Positions 17,621 to 26,054 of a DNA stretch of 64,000 nt are shown here, one piece after another. Source of the DNA: UBA3478 sp038134285 (GTDB lineage Bacteria; Bacteroidota; Bacteroidia; Flavobacteriales; Flavobacteriaceae); assembly GCA_038134285.1 (NCBI GenBank), contig JAYPUW010000002.1, forward strand, positions 124,001-188,000, read 5' to 3'. The translations under genes were made by a program, and so were the position numbers. Numbering within the stretch: the first letter of the stretch is position 1; each line of letters opens with the position of its first letter. A model generated the notes under the pieces. It did no database searches. It was not told where the DNA came from and was given only the letters and a program-made list of their open reading frames with translations.

Positions 17621-17669
17621 ACAAGCCGAGTGCAAAAATGTATCTTTATAGCCCTAAAATTGCCTGTTT

Positions 17670-19055
17670 ATGTATAAGTCTGAAACGATAAAGGAACTTT
17701 TAGAGCGCAATCCATTAAACCAGTCCGTCACTTTGATGGGCTGGGTGAGAACATTCAGAAGCAACCGTTTTATTGCGTTGAACGACGGATCTACGCTGAC
17801 TAACCTCCAATGTGTAGTTGATTTTGAACAATTGAATGAAGAGGTGCTGAATGCAATACATACCGGAACGGCAATTAAGGTTGAAGGTGAATTGGTAGAA
17901 AGCCAAGGAAGAGGGCAAACGGTAGAGATTCAAGTATCTAGTTTATCGATTTTAGGCGGATCTGACCCAGAGAAATACCCAATTCAACCCAAAAAGCACA
18001 GTCTCGAATTCTTAAGAGAAAAATCGCATCTACGTATCAGAACCAACACCTTCGCAGCAATCATGCGTGTGAGGTCTGCTTTAGCCTTCGCAGTTCATCG
18101 CTATTTTAACGAAAGTGGGTTCTTTTATATGAATACTCCTATCATTACCGGCTCTGATGCCGAAGGTGCTGGAGAAATGTTCAAACTAGAGAACGAAGAC
18201 TTTTTCGGTAAAGCCACTCATCTCACCGTATCAGGGCAACTAGAAGCCGAAACCTATGCAATGGGACTCGGAAAGGTATACACCTTTGGTCCAACCTTTA
18301 GAGCAGAAAACTCTAATACTTCAAGACACCTTGCAGAATTCTGGATGATAGAACCTGAAATGGCATTTTACGATCTAGAAGACACCATGCAATTGTCCGA
18401 AGACTTCATCAAATACATACTTGGCTATGTGTTAGAGCATTGCAAAGAAGATCTCACCTTCTTAGAGCAACGCCTTGAAGATGAAGACAAGACGAAGCCA
18501 CAAGCAGAGCGCAGCCCTATGCGCCTCATTGAGAAACTCAACTTTGTGGTAGACAAGCCCTTTATTCGTTTGAGTTATACAAAGGCCTTTGAGATTCTTA
18601 AGCATTCTAAGCCTAATCAAAAGAAGAAGTTCAAATACCCCGTCTCAGAGTGGGGTGCAGATCTTCAGAGCGAACACGAGCGCTACCTAGTAGAAAAGCA
18701 CTTTGATGCACCAGTGGTACTCTTTGATTACCCGGCAAAGATAAAGGCCTTTTACATGCGTCTCAATGAAGATCAGAAAACAGTGCGGGCCATGGACGTA
18801 CTATTTCCAGGAATTGGAGAAATCGTTGGTGGTTCGCAACGTGAAGAGCGTCTAGAGGTGTTAGAGCAAAAGATTCACACTATGGGTATAGATCCTCAAG
18901 AACTCTGGTGGTATCTCGACCTTAGACGATTTGGTTCTGCCGTGCACAGTGGCTTTGGACTTGGCTTTGAACGCCTTGTAATGTTTGCCGCAGGTATGGG
19001 AAATATAAGAGATGTGATCCCCTATCCAAGGACTCCCCAAAACGCAGAATTTTAA
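17670..19055 (+). CDS. asnS: Asparaginyl-tRNA synthetase
   Basis: Class IIb aminoacyl-tRNA synthetase charging tRNA-Asn. The 461 residues carry an N-terminal OB anticodon-binding domain (VTLMGWVRTFRSNRFIALND, about 20-39) and the class II core: motif 2 region with GPTFRAENSNTSRHLAEFWM (about 210-229) and motif 3 with GFGLGFERLVMF (about 430-441). The asparagine-specific features separate it from AspRS. Its presence means Asn-tRNA can be made directly rather than only by amidation. The gap from the exporter gene is 49 bases, with 12 bases to rpoN. Confidence 0.96.
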   Translation: MYKSETIKELLERNPLNQSVTLMGWVRTFRSNRFIALNDGSTLTNLQCVVDFEQLNEEVLNAIHTGTAIKVEGELVESQGRGQTVEIQVSSLSILGGSDPEKYPIQPKKHSLEFLREKSHLRIRTNTFAAIMRVRSALAFAVHRYFNESGFFYMNTPIITGSDAEGAGEMFKLENEDFFGKATHLTVSGQLEAETYAMGLGKVYTFGPTFRAENSNTSRHLAEFWMIEPEMAFYDLEDTMQLSEDFIKYILGYVLEHCKEDLTFLEQRLEDEDKTKPQAERSPMRLIEKLNFVVDKPFIRLSYTKAFEILKHSKPNQKKKFKYPVSEWGADLQSEHERYLVEKHFDAPVVLFDYPAKIKAFYMRLNEDQKTVRAMDVLFPGIGEIVGGSQREERLEVLEQKIHTMGIDPQELWWYLDLRRFGSAVHSGFGLGFERLVMFAAGMGNIRDVIPYPRTPQNAEF

Positions 19056-19067
19056 AGATGTAAGTTC

Positions 19068-20510
19068 ATGCTTAAGCAGCAGCTTCAACTCAAACAAAGC
19101 CAAAAACTATCTCCGCAGCAGATTCAGCTCATGAAGCTTATTCAGCTACCGACCTTAGCCTTTGAGGAGCGGTTGAAGCAAGAAATTGAAGAAAATCCTG
19201 CTTTAGAACACGGAAGAGAAGAATTAGAAAACGACGACCTCTTTGAACCACAAGAAGAGGAATGGGAAGATCGGGAAAGTGACACGCATGACATGGAAAG
19301 TTATCTCACAGATGACGATATTCCAGATTACAAAACAACAAGCTCAAATTATCCTGAAGAGTCGAAAGATCACCAGGTACCTTATGCTGCTGGTATAACC
19401 TTTCACCAGCATTTAATAAGTCAACTCGGCACCTTTGATATAAGCGAAAGTATTTTCTTAATCGCAGAGTATCTCATAGGAAGCCTTGATGAAGGCGGAT
19501 ATCTCAGAAGACCAGAAGAAGACCTCATTGATGACATGGCCTTTCACATGAATCTCATGGTTGAAAAGGAGCAGTTTGAAGAGGCGTTAAAACTTATCCA
19601 TCAACTAGATCCCGCTGGTGTTGGAGCTAGAAATATCTCTGAATGTCTTGTCTTGCAACTTGAACGCCAAGCCACTAGTCCGTCAAATGAACTGGCTAAA
19701 GCTGTTATAACGGATTCTTTTGAATTGTTCTCGAAAAAGCATTTTGAGAAAATATTGAGCAAGCACAAAACAGATCAAGCACTTCTGAAAGAGGCTTTGC
19801 ACAAAATCGAAAAGCTCAATCCAAGGCCAGGAGCAAGCTTTGCAGGACAGAACAAAACCACGACTTATATCGTTCCTGATTTTACGATAAGGGTTGAAGA
19901 TGACACCATAGAAGTACTCTTAAATGGACGTAATGCGCCAGAGCTTCACGTGTCAAAATCGTACCAAGAGCTGATACGAACGTATCAAGACGGAAAACCT
20001 ACTAAGGAACAAAAAGATACGGTTCAATTTGTAAAACAAAAACTAGATGCTGCTAAGTGGTTTATCGACGCAATTAAGCAACGTCAGAACACCTTACTGG
20101 TCACTATGAATGCTATAGTCAATCATCAAAAAGACTATTTTCTAAGTGGAGATGAGCTAGATTTAAAACCCATGATTCTTAAGGATATCGCAGAGGCCAT
20201 TCAGATGGATATTTCTACCGTTTCTCGAGTGGCTAACAGCAAATATGCCGATACGCCTTATGGAACAAAATTGCTCAAGTCTTTCTTCTCAGACGCTATG
20301 ACTAATGTAGAGGGGGAAACCGTTTCAACGCGCCAAATAAAATCTTTTGTCAAAGAACTCATCGAAACTGAAGACAAGAGTAGTCCTCTGACCGACGATC
20401 AAATAGGGGTGGCTTTAAGAGAAAAAGGATATAAGGTTGCTCGAAGAACCGTAGCCAAATACAGAGAACAATTAGAATTACCCGTGGCACGCCTTAGAAG
20501 GAGTCTATAA
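19068..20510 (+). CDS. rpoN: RNA polymerase sigma-54 factor
   Basis: Alternative sigma factor that needs AAA+ enhancer-binding activators. The 480 residues start with the Gln/Leu-rich activator-interacting region (KQSQKLSPQQIQLMKLIQLP, about 9-28), pass through an acidic region II (45-90) and the core-binding domain, and end with a helix-turn-helix (about 375-400) and the RpoN box ARRTVAKYREQLELP (about 460-474). Bacteroidota keep rpoN although most promoters use the primary sigma. It is the last gene of the pyrH unit and is followed at once by a terminator. Confidence 0.97.
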   Translation: MLKQQLQLKQSQKLSPQQIQLMKLIQLPTLAFEERLKQEIEENPALEHGREELENDDLFEPQEEEWEDRESDTHDMESYLTDDDIPDYKTTSSNYPEESKDHQVPYAAGITFHQHLISQLGTFDISESIFLIAEYLIGSLDEGGYLRRPEEDLIDDMAFHMNLMVEKEQFEEALKLIHQLDPAGVGARNISECLVLQLERQATSPSNELAKAVITDSFELFSKKHFEKILSKHKTDQALLKEALHKIEKLNPRPGASFAGQNKTTTYIVPDFTIRVEDDTIEVLLNGRNAPELHVSKSYQELIRTYQDGKPTKEQKDTVQFVKQKLDAAKWFIDAIKQRQNTLLVTMNAIVNHQKDYFLSGDELDLKPMILKDIAEAIQMDISTVSRVANSKYADTPYGTKLLKSFFSDAMTNVEGETVSTRQIKSFVKELIETEDKSSPLTDDQIGVALREKGYKVARRTVAKYREQLELPVARLRRSL

Positions 20511-20537
20511 AAAAGCCCCGGCAGAACCGAGGCTTTT
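20511..20537. terminator. Bidirectional terminator between rpoN and the exbD operon
   Basis: AAAAGCC-C-CGG (20511-20521) pairs with CCG-A-GGCTTTT (20527-20537) with one mismatch and a 5-base loop. Flanking A and T runs let it serve rpoN on the plus strand and the ExbB/ExbD operon on the minus strand. Confidence 0.75.
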
Positions 20538-20557
20538 ATAAAACACGTTACTAATTG

Positions 20558-21040
20558 TTACTGCAAGTTTGCGAAAGCGTTGCCCTCATAAGTTGTATAG
20601 TTCACTTTCAAGGCATTCACCTTGCGCAACTCTTGTTTTATATCCATCACAATACCCATATTAGCATTCCTATCCACTTTCAATGCAGTAGTCAATACAT
20701 TCTGCAATTCTTGAGGCTTTTTAGCACGTTCTGCAAGAATATAAGGACCTACTTCAGGAACATTGGCAAACTTATCATTGAGCTGAATCTTTGGCTCATC
20801 ACCAAAAGTCTTTGAGTACTCTTGAGTTGGCTTACCCGCATAAATATAAATAACCCGATCTTTCTTCTCTAACTTTTTAGTCTGATCGGCATTCGGAAGA
20901 ATGTTCTCAACAAGCAGTGAACTGTCTTTCATAGTAGTTACCGTCATAAAGAAGAAGAGAAGCATAAATACGATGTCCGGAAGCGAGGCAGTTGAAACCG
21001 CTGGCAGATCTCCGTCTTTCTTTTTTGCAAATTTTGACAT
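20558..21040 (-). CDS. ExbD/TolR family biopolymer transport protein (second copy)
   Basis: Inner-membrane stator component that, with ExbB, converts proton motive force into work on TonB- or Tol-type partners. The 160 residues have one N-terminal membrane helix (about 22-40), preceded by STASLPDIVFMLLFFFMTVT, which contains the conserved Asp needed for proton transfer, and a periplasmic domain after it. It is last in the operon, 20 bases after the longer ExbD. A pair of ExbD paralogues behind one ExbB is common in Bacteroidota, where many TonB-dependent receptors need energy. Confidence 0.9.
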   Translation of the reverse strand: MSKFAKKKDGDLPAVSTASLPDIVFMLLFFFMTVTTMKDSSLLVENILPNADQTKKLEKKDRVIYIYAGKPTQEYSKTFGDEPKIQLNDKFANVPEVGPYILAERAKKPQELQNVLTTALKVDRNANMGIVMDIKQELRKVNALKVNYTTYEGNAFANLQ

Positions 21041-21060
21041 GATGCTCTTTTTCTTAAAAG

Positions 21061-21681
21061 TTAAATTTTACTAGTTTCAGCTTCAGAAAGTTTTTGCGGA
21101 AAGAGCTCTTGAATACGCTGTACTTTTTCCTTCAGTTCATCACGTACACTTGAAGGAGTTTCTGGATTCAAATACTCTGATTCCATCTCTGTGAAGTCAC
21201 GTCCGTACAGTCTTCTAGACTCACGATTTCTCAAATCATTATATGCCGCAACAAGCTCATTCTGTACGGTGATATACGTACTGTACGGTGTTTCACGGTC
21301 ATTCTTCAATGAGATAATGGCCTTTTGTGGATTATCAGACGAACTGGCATCTCGCTTTCCTTTGCAATAGTTGCAGTATTCTGGCGTTCCAGAAGGACTA
21401 CCTCCATTGTCTAAAAAGGCAATAGCCTCAGCACGAAGATCTTGGATATCTATTAACTTTTCTTCAACCAATAACTGGCCATTTTTGTTAATGTTCACCG
21501 TAAAAATGTTCTTCTGCTTAATAATTACATCAGTATCTGGCGGCTCGATAGGAGGCAACATACGATCTAATCCTGCATCTGTTTCAATGGTGGTAGTCAC
21601 CAAGAAAAAGATAAGCAGTAAGAAAGCAATGTCGGCCATAGACCCGGCATTTACCTCAGGTGCTCCTTTTCTTCTAGGCAT
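21061..21681 (-). CDS. ExbD/TolR family biopolymer transport protein (first copy, with insert)
   Basis: Paralogue of the next gene, 206 residues. The membrane helix (about 15-33) carries the conserved Asp in AGSMADIAFLLLIFFLVTTT. The periplasmic part is longer than in classical ExbD (about 140 residues): an insert at about 90-115 includes CNYCKGKRDASSSD, with a CxxC pair. The C-terminal 40 residues are charged and helical. It is 7 bases downstream of the small membrane protein gene and 20 bases upstream of the second exbD. The role of the insert is unknown. Confidence 0.88.
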   Translation of the reverse strand: MPRRKGAPEVNAGSMADIAFLLLIFFLVTTTIETDAGLDRMLPPIEPPDTDVIIKQKNIFTVNINKNGQLLVEEKLIDIQDLRAEAIAFLDNGGSPSGTPEYCNYCKGKRDASSSDNPQKAIISLKNDRETPYSTYITVQNELVAAYNDLRNRESRRLYGRDFTEMESEYLNPETPSSVRDELKEKVQRIQELFPQKLSEAETSKI

Positions 21682-21688
21682 AGCTTAA

Positions 21689-22135
21689 TTATTTTCCAAT
21701 TAGACGCTTAAGGCTTGGGAAGACCATAAGAACAACAGCAATCAATACCATTCCGAAGAAAATATTCAGAAGGGTTCCGATTGTTTTAACTGTTCCAACC
21801 GAAGTGGTAAGACCGCGTTCAGTCTGAACCGCCTCAACTACTTGCTCTTCTCCGCCCGCTGCAGCATAACCTACAATAGTAAGGACTGCTGCAAAACCAA
21901 CGGTTTTAAGAATTCTCATTAGTCCTCCAGGAGAAGTGAACGTCTTTTTTAGACCAAAGAACAAAGAAGCAGCTGTAGCAACGAGTAGCAATAAGAATAC
22001 TACTTTGAACATTAGATCCATAGGTACACTTTGGATGGCCTCAGAAGGTGGCATATCAGCCTCTGGAAGACTTGACCATAGAACTGCCGAAAGCACTCCT
22101 AGCACTATGAGAACAATTTTAATAATTCTGTGCAT
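21689..22135 (-). CDS. Small membrane protein of the exbB-exbD operon, function unknown
   Basis: A 148-residue protein that I do not recognise as a named family. It has a cleavable or anchoring N-terminal hydrophobic stretch (about 5-21) and three further membrane helices (about 41-61, 75-92 and 121-139). There are no obvious catalytic residues and little soluble sequence. It stands between exbB (28 bases upstream) and the first exbD (7 bases downstream), a place where flavobacterial exb operons often carry a small membrane gene, so it probably belongs to or assembles with the stator complex. That is inference from position only. Confidence 0.8.
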   Translation of the reverse strand: MHRIIKIVLIVLGVLSAVLWSSLPEADMPPSEAIQSVPMDLMFKVVFLLLLVATAASLFFGLKKTFTSPGGLMRILKTVGFAAVLTIVGYAAAGGEEQVVEAVQTERGLTTSVGTVKTIGTLLNIFFGMVLIAVVLMVFPSLKRLIGK

Positions 22136-22163
22136 GATTTCGTGTTTTGAAAGTTCTACTAAA

Positions 22164-22892
22164 TTATTTCTTAACAGCAGCTAACATATCAATAAGAGAG
22201 ATCGAAGAATCCTCCATATCGTTTACGATAGCATCGATTTTAGCGATAATGTAGTTGTAGAAAATTTGAAGAATAATTGCAGTGATTAGACCAAATACTG
22301 TAGTCAAAAGTGCCACCTGAATATCTCCAGCTATAAGTGAGGCTGAAAGGTTACCCACGGCAGCGATCTTTTGGAAGGCCTGGATCATACCAATAACCGT
22401 TCCCATGAACCCAAGCATGGGAGCAATTGCGATAAAGAGAGATAGCCATGAAACGTTTTTCTCAAGTTGTCCCATTTGAACACCCCCATAAGAAACAACG
22501 GCTTTCTCTGCAGCCTCAACTCCGTCTCCAGCGCGCTCAAGACCTTGGTAGAAGATTGAAGCTACTGGGCCTTTAGTATCTCTACAAACTGATTTTGCTT
22601 CCTCTAAACCACCTTCGGCTAAAGCTTGTTCTACTTTTTCTCTAAGAGCAACAGTGTTAGTAGTGGCCATGTTGAGGAATAGAATACGCTCAATAGCTAC
22701 GGCAAGGCCAAGAATCAAACAAAGAAGTACGATACCCATAAATGCAGGACCCCCTTGAATAAATTGCTCTTTTAGTACTTGAGTAAATCCTTTAGAAGCA
22801 GCAGCTTCTTCTTGTAAAACAGCAGCAGAAGCAGATGCTGTACCAAAAATGAACATTCCAGCTGTAGCTAGAGTTAAGGTTAATCTTTTCAT
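22164..22892 (-). CDS. MotA/TolQ/ExbB family proton channel protein
   Basis: Inner-membrane proton channel subunit that pentamerises around an ExbD dimer. The 242 residues start with a signal-like segment (1-25), then a first helix (about 52-70), a cytoplasmic region and two helices near 145-165 and 190-215. The family signature appears in NVSWLSLFIAIAPMLGFMGT and the pore-lining Thr-containing helix. It is the first gene of a four-gene operon with a small membrane protein and two ExbD proteins. It likely energises the TonB-dependent receptors seen elsewhere in the window; no tonB gene is adjacent. Confidence 0.92.
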   Translation of the reverse strand: MKRLTLTLATAGMFIFGTASASAAVLQEEAAASKGFTQVLKEQFIQGGPAFMGIVLLCLILGLAVAIERILFLNMATTNTVALREKVEQALAEGGLEEAKSVCRDTKGPVASIFYQGLERAGDGVEAAEKAVVSYGGVQMGQLEKNVSWLSLFIAIAPMLGFMGTVIGMIQAFQKIAAVGNLSASLIAGDIQVALLTTVFGLITAIILQIFYNYIIAKIDAIVNDMEDSSISLIDMLAAVKK

Positions 22893-23007
22893 TTTTTAAG
22901 ACTTAAAATTTGTTAGTAACGGTTTAAAGATAAAAAATTATTGATTCGAGCTTTTGCAAGCGAGCACCAAGAAACAAAAAATAAAAGACCTAGAAAAGGT
23001 GAAGGAA

Positions 23008-24039
23008 TTATTTTACTGAAATTTCACCGCACAAAGGAGTTTCGAAACGCGATTTGAAGTCCAAATAAGGGGTTTCCAGTGCGACCAAATAGTGCGCCTT
23101 CGCCAAGGCCGCTTCGGTAGTCATGTCTCTACCATTTATCACTCCAGTCGAAACGAAAGCGCTACTAGAGGCATACCTTCCCATCTCAACTGAACCCCCT
23201 AAACACTGAGAAACATTGATGATCGGTAGCTTTTGTTCAGCAGACCGTTTCAAAAATGAGATGAGCGAAGGCCGCTCCATGCTATTCCCAGATCCGAAGG
23301 TTTCAAGGATTAAAGCTTCAGCATTTGGAAATTCCATTTCGAAAAATGCATCGGGAATATTAGGATACAACTTTAACACATATACCGACTTTTTAAGCGT
23401 CTTATCATCAAATTCATCACGCCAAACTGCTGTGGGTCGGAGCAGCAAATCGTGTTGAATTTCCATGTGCACCCCTGAACGCATGAGCCACGGATAATTC
23501 GGAGAGTCAAACGCCTTAAAATGATGGGCATTAACCTTAGTACTGCGATTGGCACGATACAATTTGTATTCAAAATAAATGGCCACCTCTTGAAGTAAGG
23601 GGGTTTCATTGTGAATTGCCGATGCGATCTCAATGGCGGTGATAAGGTTTTCTTTAGCATCTGTTCTAAGCGTCCCTAAAGGAAGTTGAGATCCTGTAAA
23701 GACAATGGGCTTTCTAAGATTGAGCAATAAAAAGCTGAGCATTGAGGCCGAAAAACTCATAGTGTCAGTTCCGTGAAGTACCACAAAGCCAAAATAGGTT
23801 TCTGCGCGGTTTAGAATCACCTGGCGCAATCTCAACCAATCGTTTGCTTCAATCGATGACGAGTCTTTTGGCGGTTCTAAGGTAAGGTGATCGATGTCGC
23901 AATCTAACAGACTCAATTCGGGTAGATTTCTAATTAGCTCGCTGAAATGCACCGGAACCAATCCTTCATTGGAAGCTCTTGTTTGCATACCAATCGTACC
24001 TCCGGTATAAATAATCAATATGGATCTGGGCGCACTCAT
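23008..24039 (-). CDS. ansA: Type I (cytoplasmic) L-asparaginase
   Basis: Hydrolyses L-asparagine to aspartate and ammonia. The 343 residues carry both catalytic threonine motifs: YTGGTIGMQ (about 11-19) and LHGTDTMSFSASML (about 88-101). No signal peptide is present, as expected for the AnsA/type I group. The start codon overlaps the stop of tatD by 4 bases, so translation is probably coupled. Downstream, exbB starts 116 bases later from its own region. Assignment to asparaginase is firm; the type I label rests on length and the absent leader. Confidence 0.92.
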   Translation of the reverse strand: MSAPRSILIIYTGGTIGMQTRASNEGLVPVHFSELIRNLPELSLLDCDIDHLTLEPPKDSSSIEANDWLRLRQVILNRAETYFGFVVLHGTDTMSFSASMLSFLLLNLRKPIVFTGSQLPLGTLRTDAKENLITAIEIASAIHNETPLLQEVAIYFEYKLYRANRSTKVNAHHFKAFDSPNYPWLMRSGVHMEIQHDLLLRPTAVWRDEFDDKTLKKSVYVLKLYPNIPDAFFEMEFPNAEALILETFGSGNSMERPSLISFLKRSAEQKLPIINVSQCLGGSVEMGRYASSSAFVSTGVINGRDMTTEAALAKAHYLVALETPYLDFKSRFETPLCGEISVK

Positions 24040-24809
24040 TGAATCTTAAATAAGTTAAAAGCATTCAGCGTCGTTTGTCTTGAAACCTCTTCAATAGAAA
24101 GGCCATAACAAGACGCTACCTTTTCTGCTACCCTAAAGATATAAGAAGGTTCGTTGCGCTTTCCGCGATGCGGTACCGGAGCAATATATGGGGCATCTGT
24201 TTCCAATACGATTTGTTTTAGGTCGATCTCTGAGAGAAAGGTATCAATCTTTCCGTTTTTAAAAGTTACCACCCCTCCTATACCTAATAATAAATCAAGT
24301 TCAATGGCCCGCTTTGCCTGTGCTAAGGTCCCAGTAAAACAGTGCAGTATACCTTTAACCGCAACTCCTCTTTCACGAAGGTTCTCTAGCACCTCAAAAA
24401 TCTCGTCGAAGGCCTCTCGGCAGTGAATCACAATAGGGAGCTTGCGCTCATAAGCCCAATTCACTTGCTTCTCAAAGGCGTATTGCTGAAGGCTTAGTGT
24501 TGAGGTCTCCCAGTAGAGGTCAATCCCGATTTCTCCTATGGCGACAGCATAGTCTTCGTTCAATTCTTTCTCTACCCTTGAAAGTTCGGCTTCAACCGTT
24601 TCATTCACATGGGTAGGATGCAAACCAGCCATGAGATGCACCTGTTCTGGATAAGCCGTCTTCAAAGCCTTCATGGCATCGTAATAAGAGCCGTCGATTG
24701 CCGGAAGAAAAAATCGCTCTATTCCGAGCGTTCGGGCTTTAGCAATTAATTCGTGTGCGTCTTGCGCAAATTCTTCTGAATAAAGATGAATGTGCGTATC
24801 GACTATCAT
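24036..24809 (-). CDS. TatD family metal-dependent DNase/hydrolase
   Basis: Metal-dependent hydrolase of the TatD family; members act as 3'-5' exonucleases and in DNA or RNA clean-up. The 257 residues fit the TIM-barrel amidohydrolase pattern: DTHIHLY at 4-10 (metal histidines), the AIGEIGIDLYW segment (about 90-100), the PIVIHCREA strand (about 125-133), LHCFTGT (about 155-161) and VLETDAPYIAPVPHRGKRNE (about 200-219). It lies 1 base after odhB and overlaps ansA by 4 bases, so it sits in the middle of an odhA-odhB-tatD-ansA transcription unit. Confidence 0.93.
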   Translation of the reverse strand: MIVDTHIHLYSEEFAQDAHELIAKARTLGIERFFLPAIDGSYYDAMKALKTAYPEQVHLMAGLHPTHVNETVEAELSRVEKELNEDYAVAIGEIGIDLYWETSTLSLQQYAFEKQVNWAYERKLPIVIHCREAFDEIFEVLENLRERGVAVKGILHCFTGTLAQAKRAIELDLLLGIGGVVTFKNGKIDTFLSEIDLKQIVLETDAPYIAPVPHRGKRNEPSYIFRVAEKVASCYGLSIEEVSRQTTLNAFNLFKIQ

Positions 24810-26033
24810 TTAGAGTTCAAGGGCCTTTTTGATGTCACCGTTCATCAACAATTCAACCGGATTTTCAATGGCTTCTTTGATGGCTACCAAGAAACCAACC
24901 GATTCGCGTCCGTCTATAATGCGATGATCATAAGAAAGCGCAAGGTACATGACAGGGGCGATTGTGATCTCTTTATTTTTTACAATTGGCCGCTCCACAA
25001 TGTTGTGCATTCCTAGTATAGCACTCTGTGGCGGATTAATAATCGGCGTGCTCAACATTGAACCAAAGACTCCTCCGTTAGAGATGGTGAATGTTCCTCC
25101 GGTCATCTCGTCTACTGTGATTAGTCCGTCTCGTGCGCGAAGAGCAAGAAGTTTTACCTTACTTTCAATTCCCTTAAAGGTCAACTCTTCTGCATTGCGA
25201 ATAACCGGTACCATTAAGCCCTTCGGACCCGAAACCGCAATACTGATGTCGCAAAAATCATAGCTGATCATTTCTTTGCCGTCAATCATAGAATTTACGG
25301 CAGGATATTCTTTAAGCGCACGAATCACCGCCATGGTAAAGAATGACATAAGGCCCAATCCTACATCGTGTTTTTCTTTGAAGAGATCCTTATACTGAGC
25401 TCTAATCTCAAAAACTGTTGACATATCTACCTCATTAAAGGTGGTCAACATCGCTGTCTCATTTTTAGCTGACACAAGGCGTTCTGCTACCTTTCTTCTC
25501 AGCATAGAGAGTTTTGTGCGTGTCTCTTTACGATTCGCATCATGCGAAACAGTCCCCATCGCCACCTTAGCGTTCAATACATCCTCTTTGGTGATTCTAC
25601 CATCGCGACCAGTGCCTGTGACTTGATGCGTATCGAGGCCTTTCTCATCCATGAGTTTTTTCGCTGAAGGAGAAGGGGATCCTGAAGCATAAGTCTCCGC
25701 TATAGGTGCAGAAGGAGACGGAGTTTCTACTGCAGGAGTAGACGGTGCTGGCGCCGCTTTTGCTGCAGGGGTAGTTTTTGCTCCTTCAGGGGCAGATGCA
25801 GCAGTATCAATATGACACACCACCTGACCTACAGCTACGGCATCTCCCTCTTCAGCCTTAAGCGTGATAACACCGCTTGCCTCAGCAGGAAGCTCAAGAG
25901 TGGCCTTGTCAGAATCCACCTCAGCAATAGCTTGGTCTTTTTCTACATAGTCTCCATCTTGAACGAGCCAAGTTGCAATTTCAACTTCTGTGATGGACTC
26001 TCCCGGTGAGGGAACTTTCATTTCTAAAATCAT
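24810..26033 (-). CDS. sucB: 2-oxoglutarate dehydrogenase E2, dihydrolipoyl succinyltransferase
   Basis: E2 core of the 2-oxoglutarate dehydrogenase complex, transferring the succinyl group to CoA in the TCA cycle. The 407 residues begin with a lipoyl domain, the lipoylated Lys in DSDKATLEL (about 39-47), then an Ala/Pro-rich linker (75-110), an E3/E1-binding domain (SPSAKKLMDEKGL, about 120-132) and the catalytic acyltransferase domain ending with the active-site HRIIDGRE (about 375-382). It follows sucA by 21 bases in the same operon. The E3 gene (lpd) is not in this window. Confidence 0.96.
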   Translation of the reverse strand: MILEMKVPSPGESITEVEIATWLVQDGDYVEKDQAIAEVDSDKATLELPAEASGVITLKAEEGDAVAVGQVVCHIDTAASAPEGAKTTPAAKAAPAPSTPAVETPSPSAPIAETYASGSPSPSAKKLMDEKGLDTHQVTGTGRDGRITKEDVLNAKVAMGTVSHDANRKETRTKLSMLRRKVAERLVSAKNETAMLTTFNEVDMSTVFEIRAQYKDLFKEKHDVGLGLMSFFTMAVIRALKEYPAVNSMIDGKEMISYDFCDISIAVSGPKGLMVPVIRNAEELTFKGIESKVKLLALRARDGLITVDEMTGGTFTISNGGVFGSMLSTPIINPPQSAILGMHNIVERPIVKNKEITIAPVMYLALSYDHRIIDGRESVGFLVAIKEAIENPVELLMNGDIKKALEL

Positions 26034-26054
26034 GATATGGGCAGAACTAAATGA

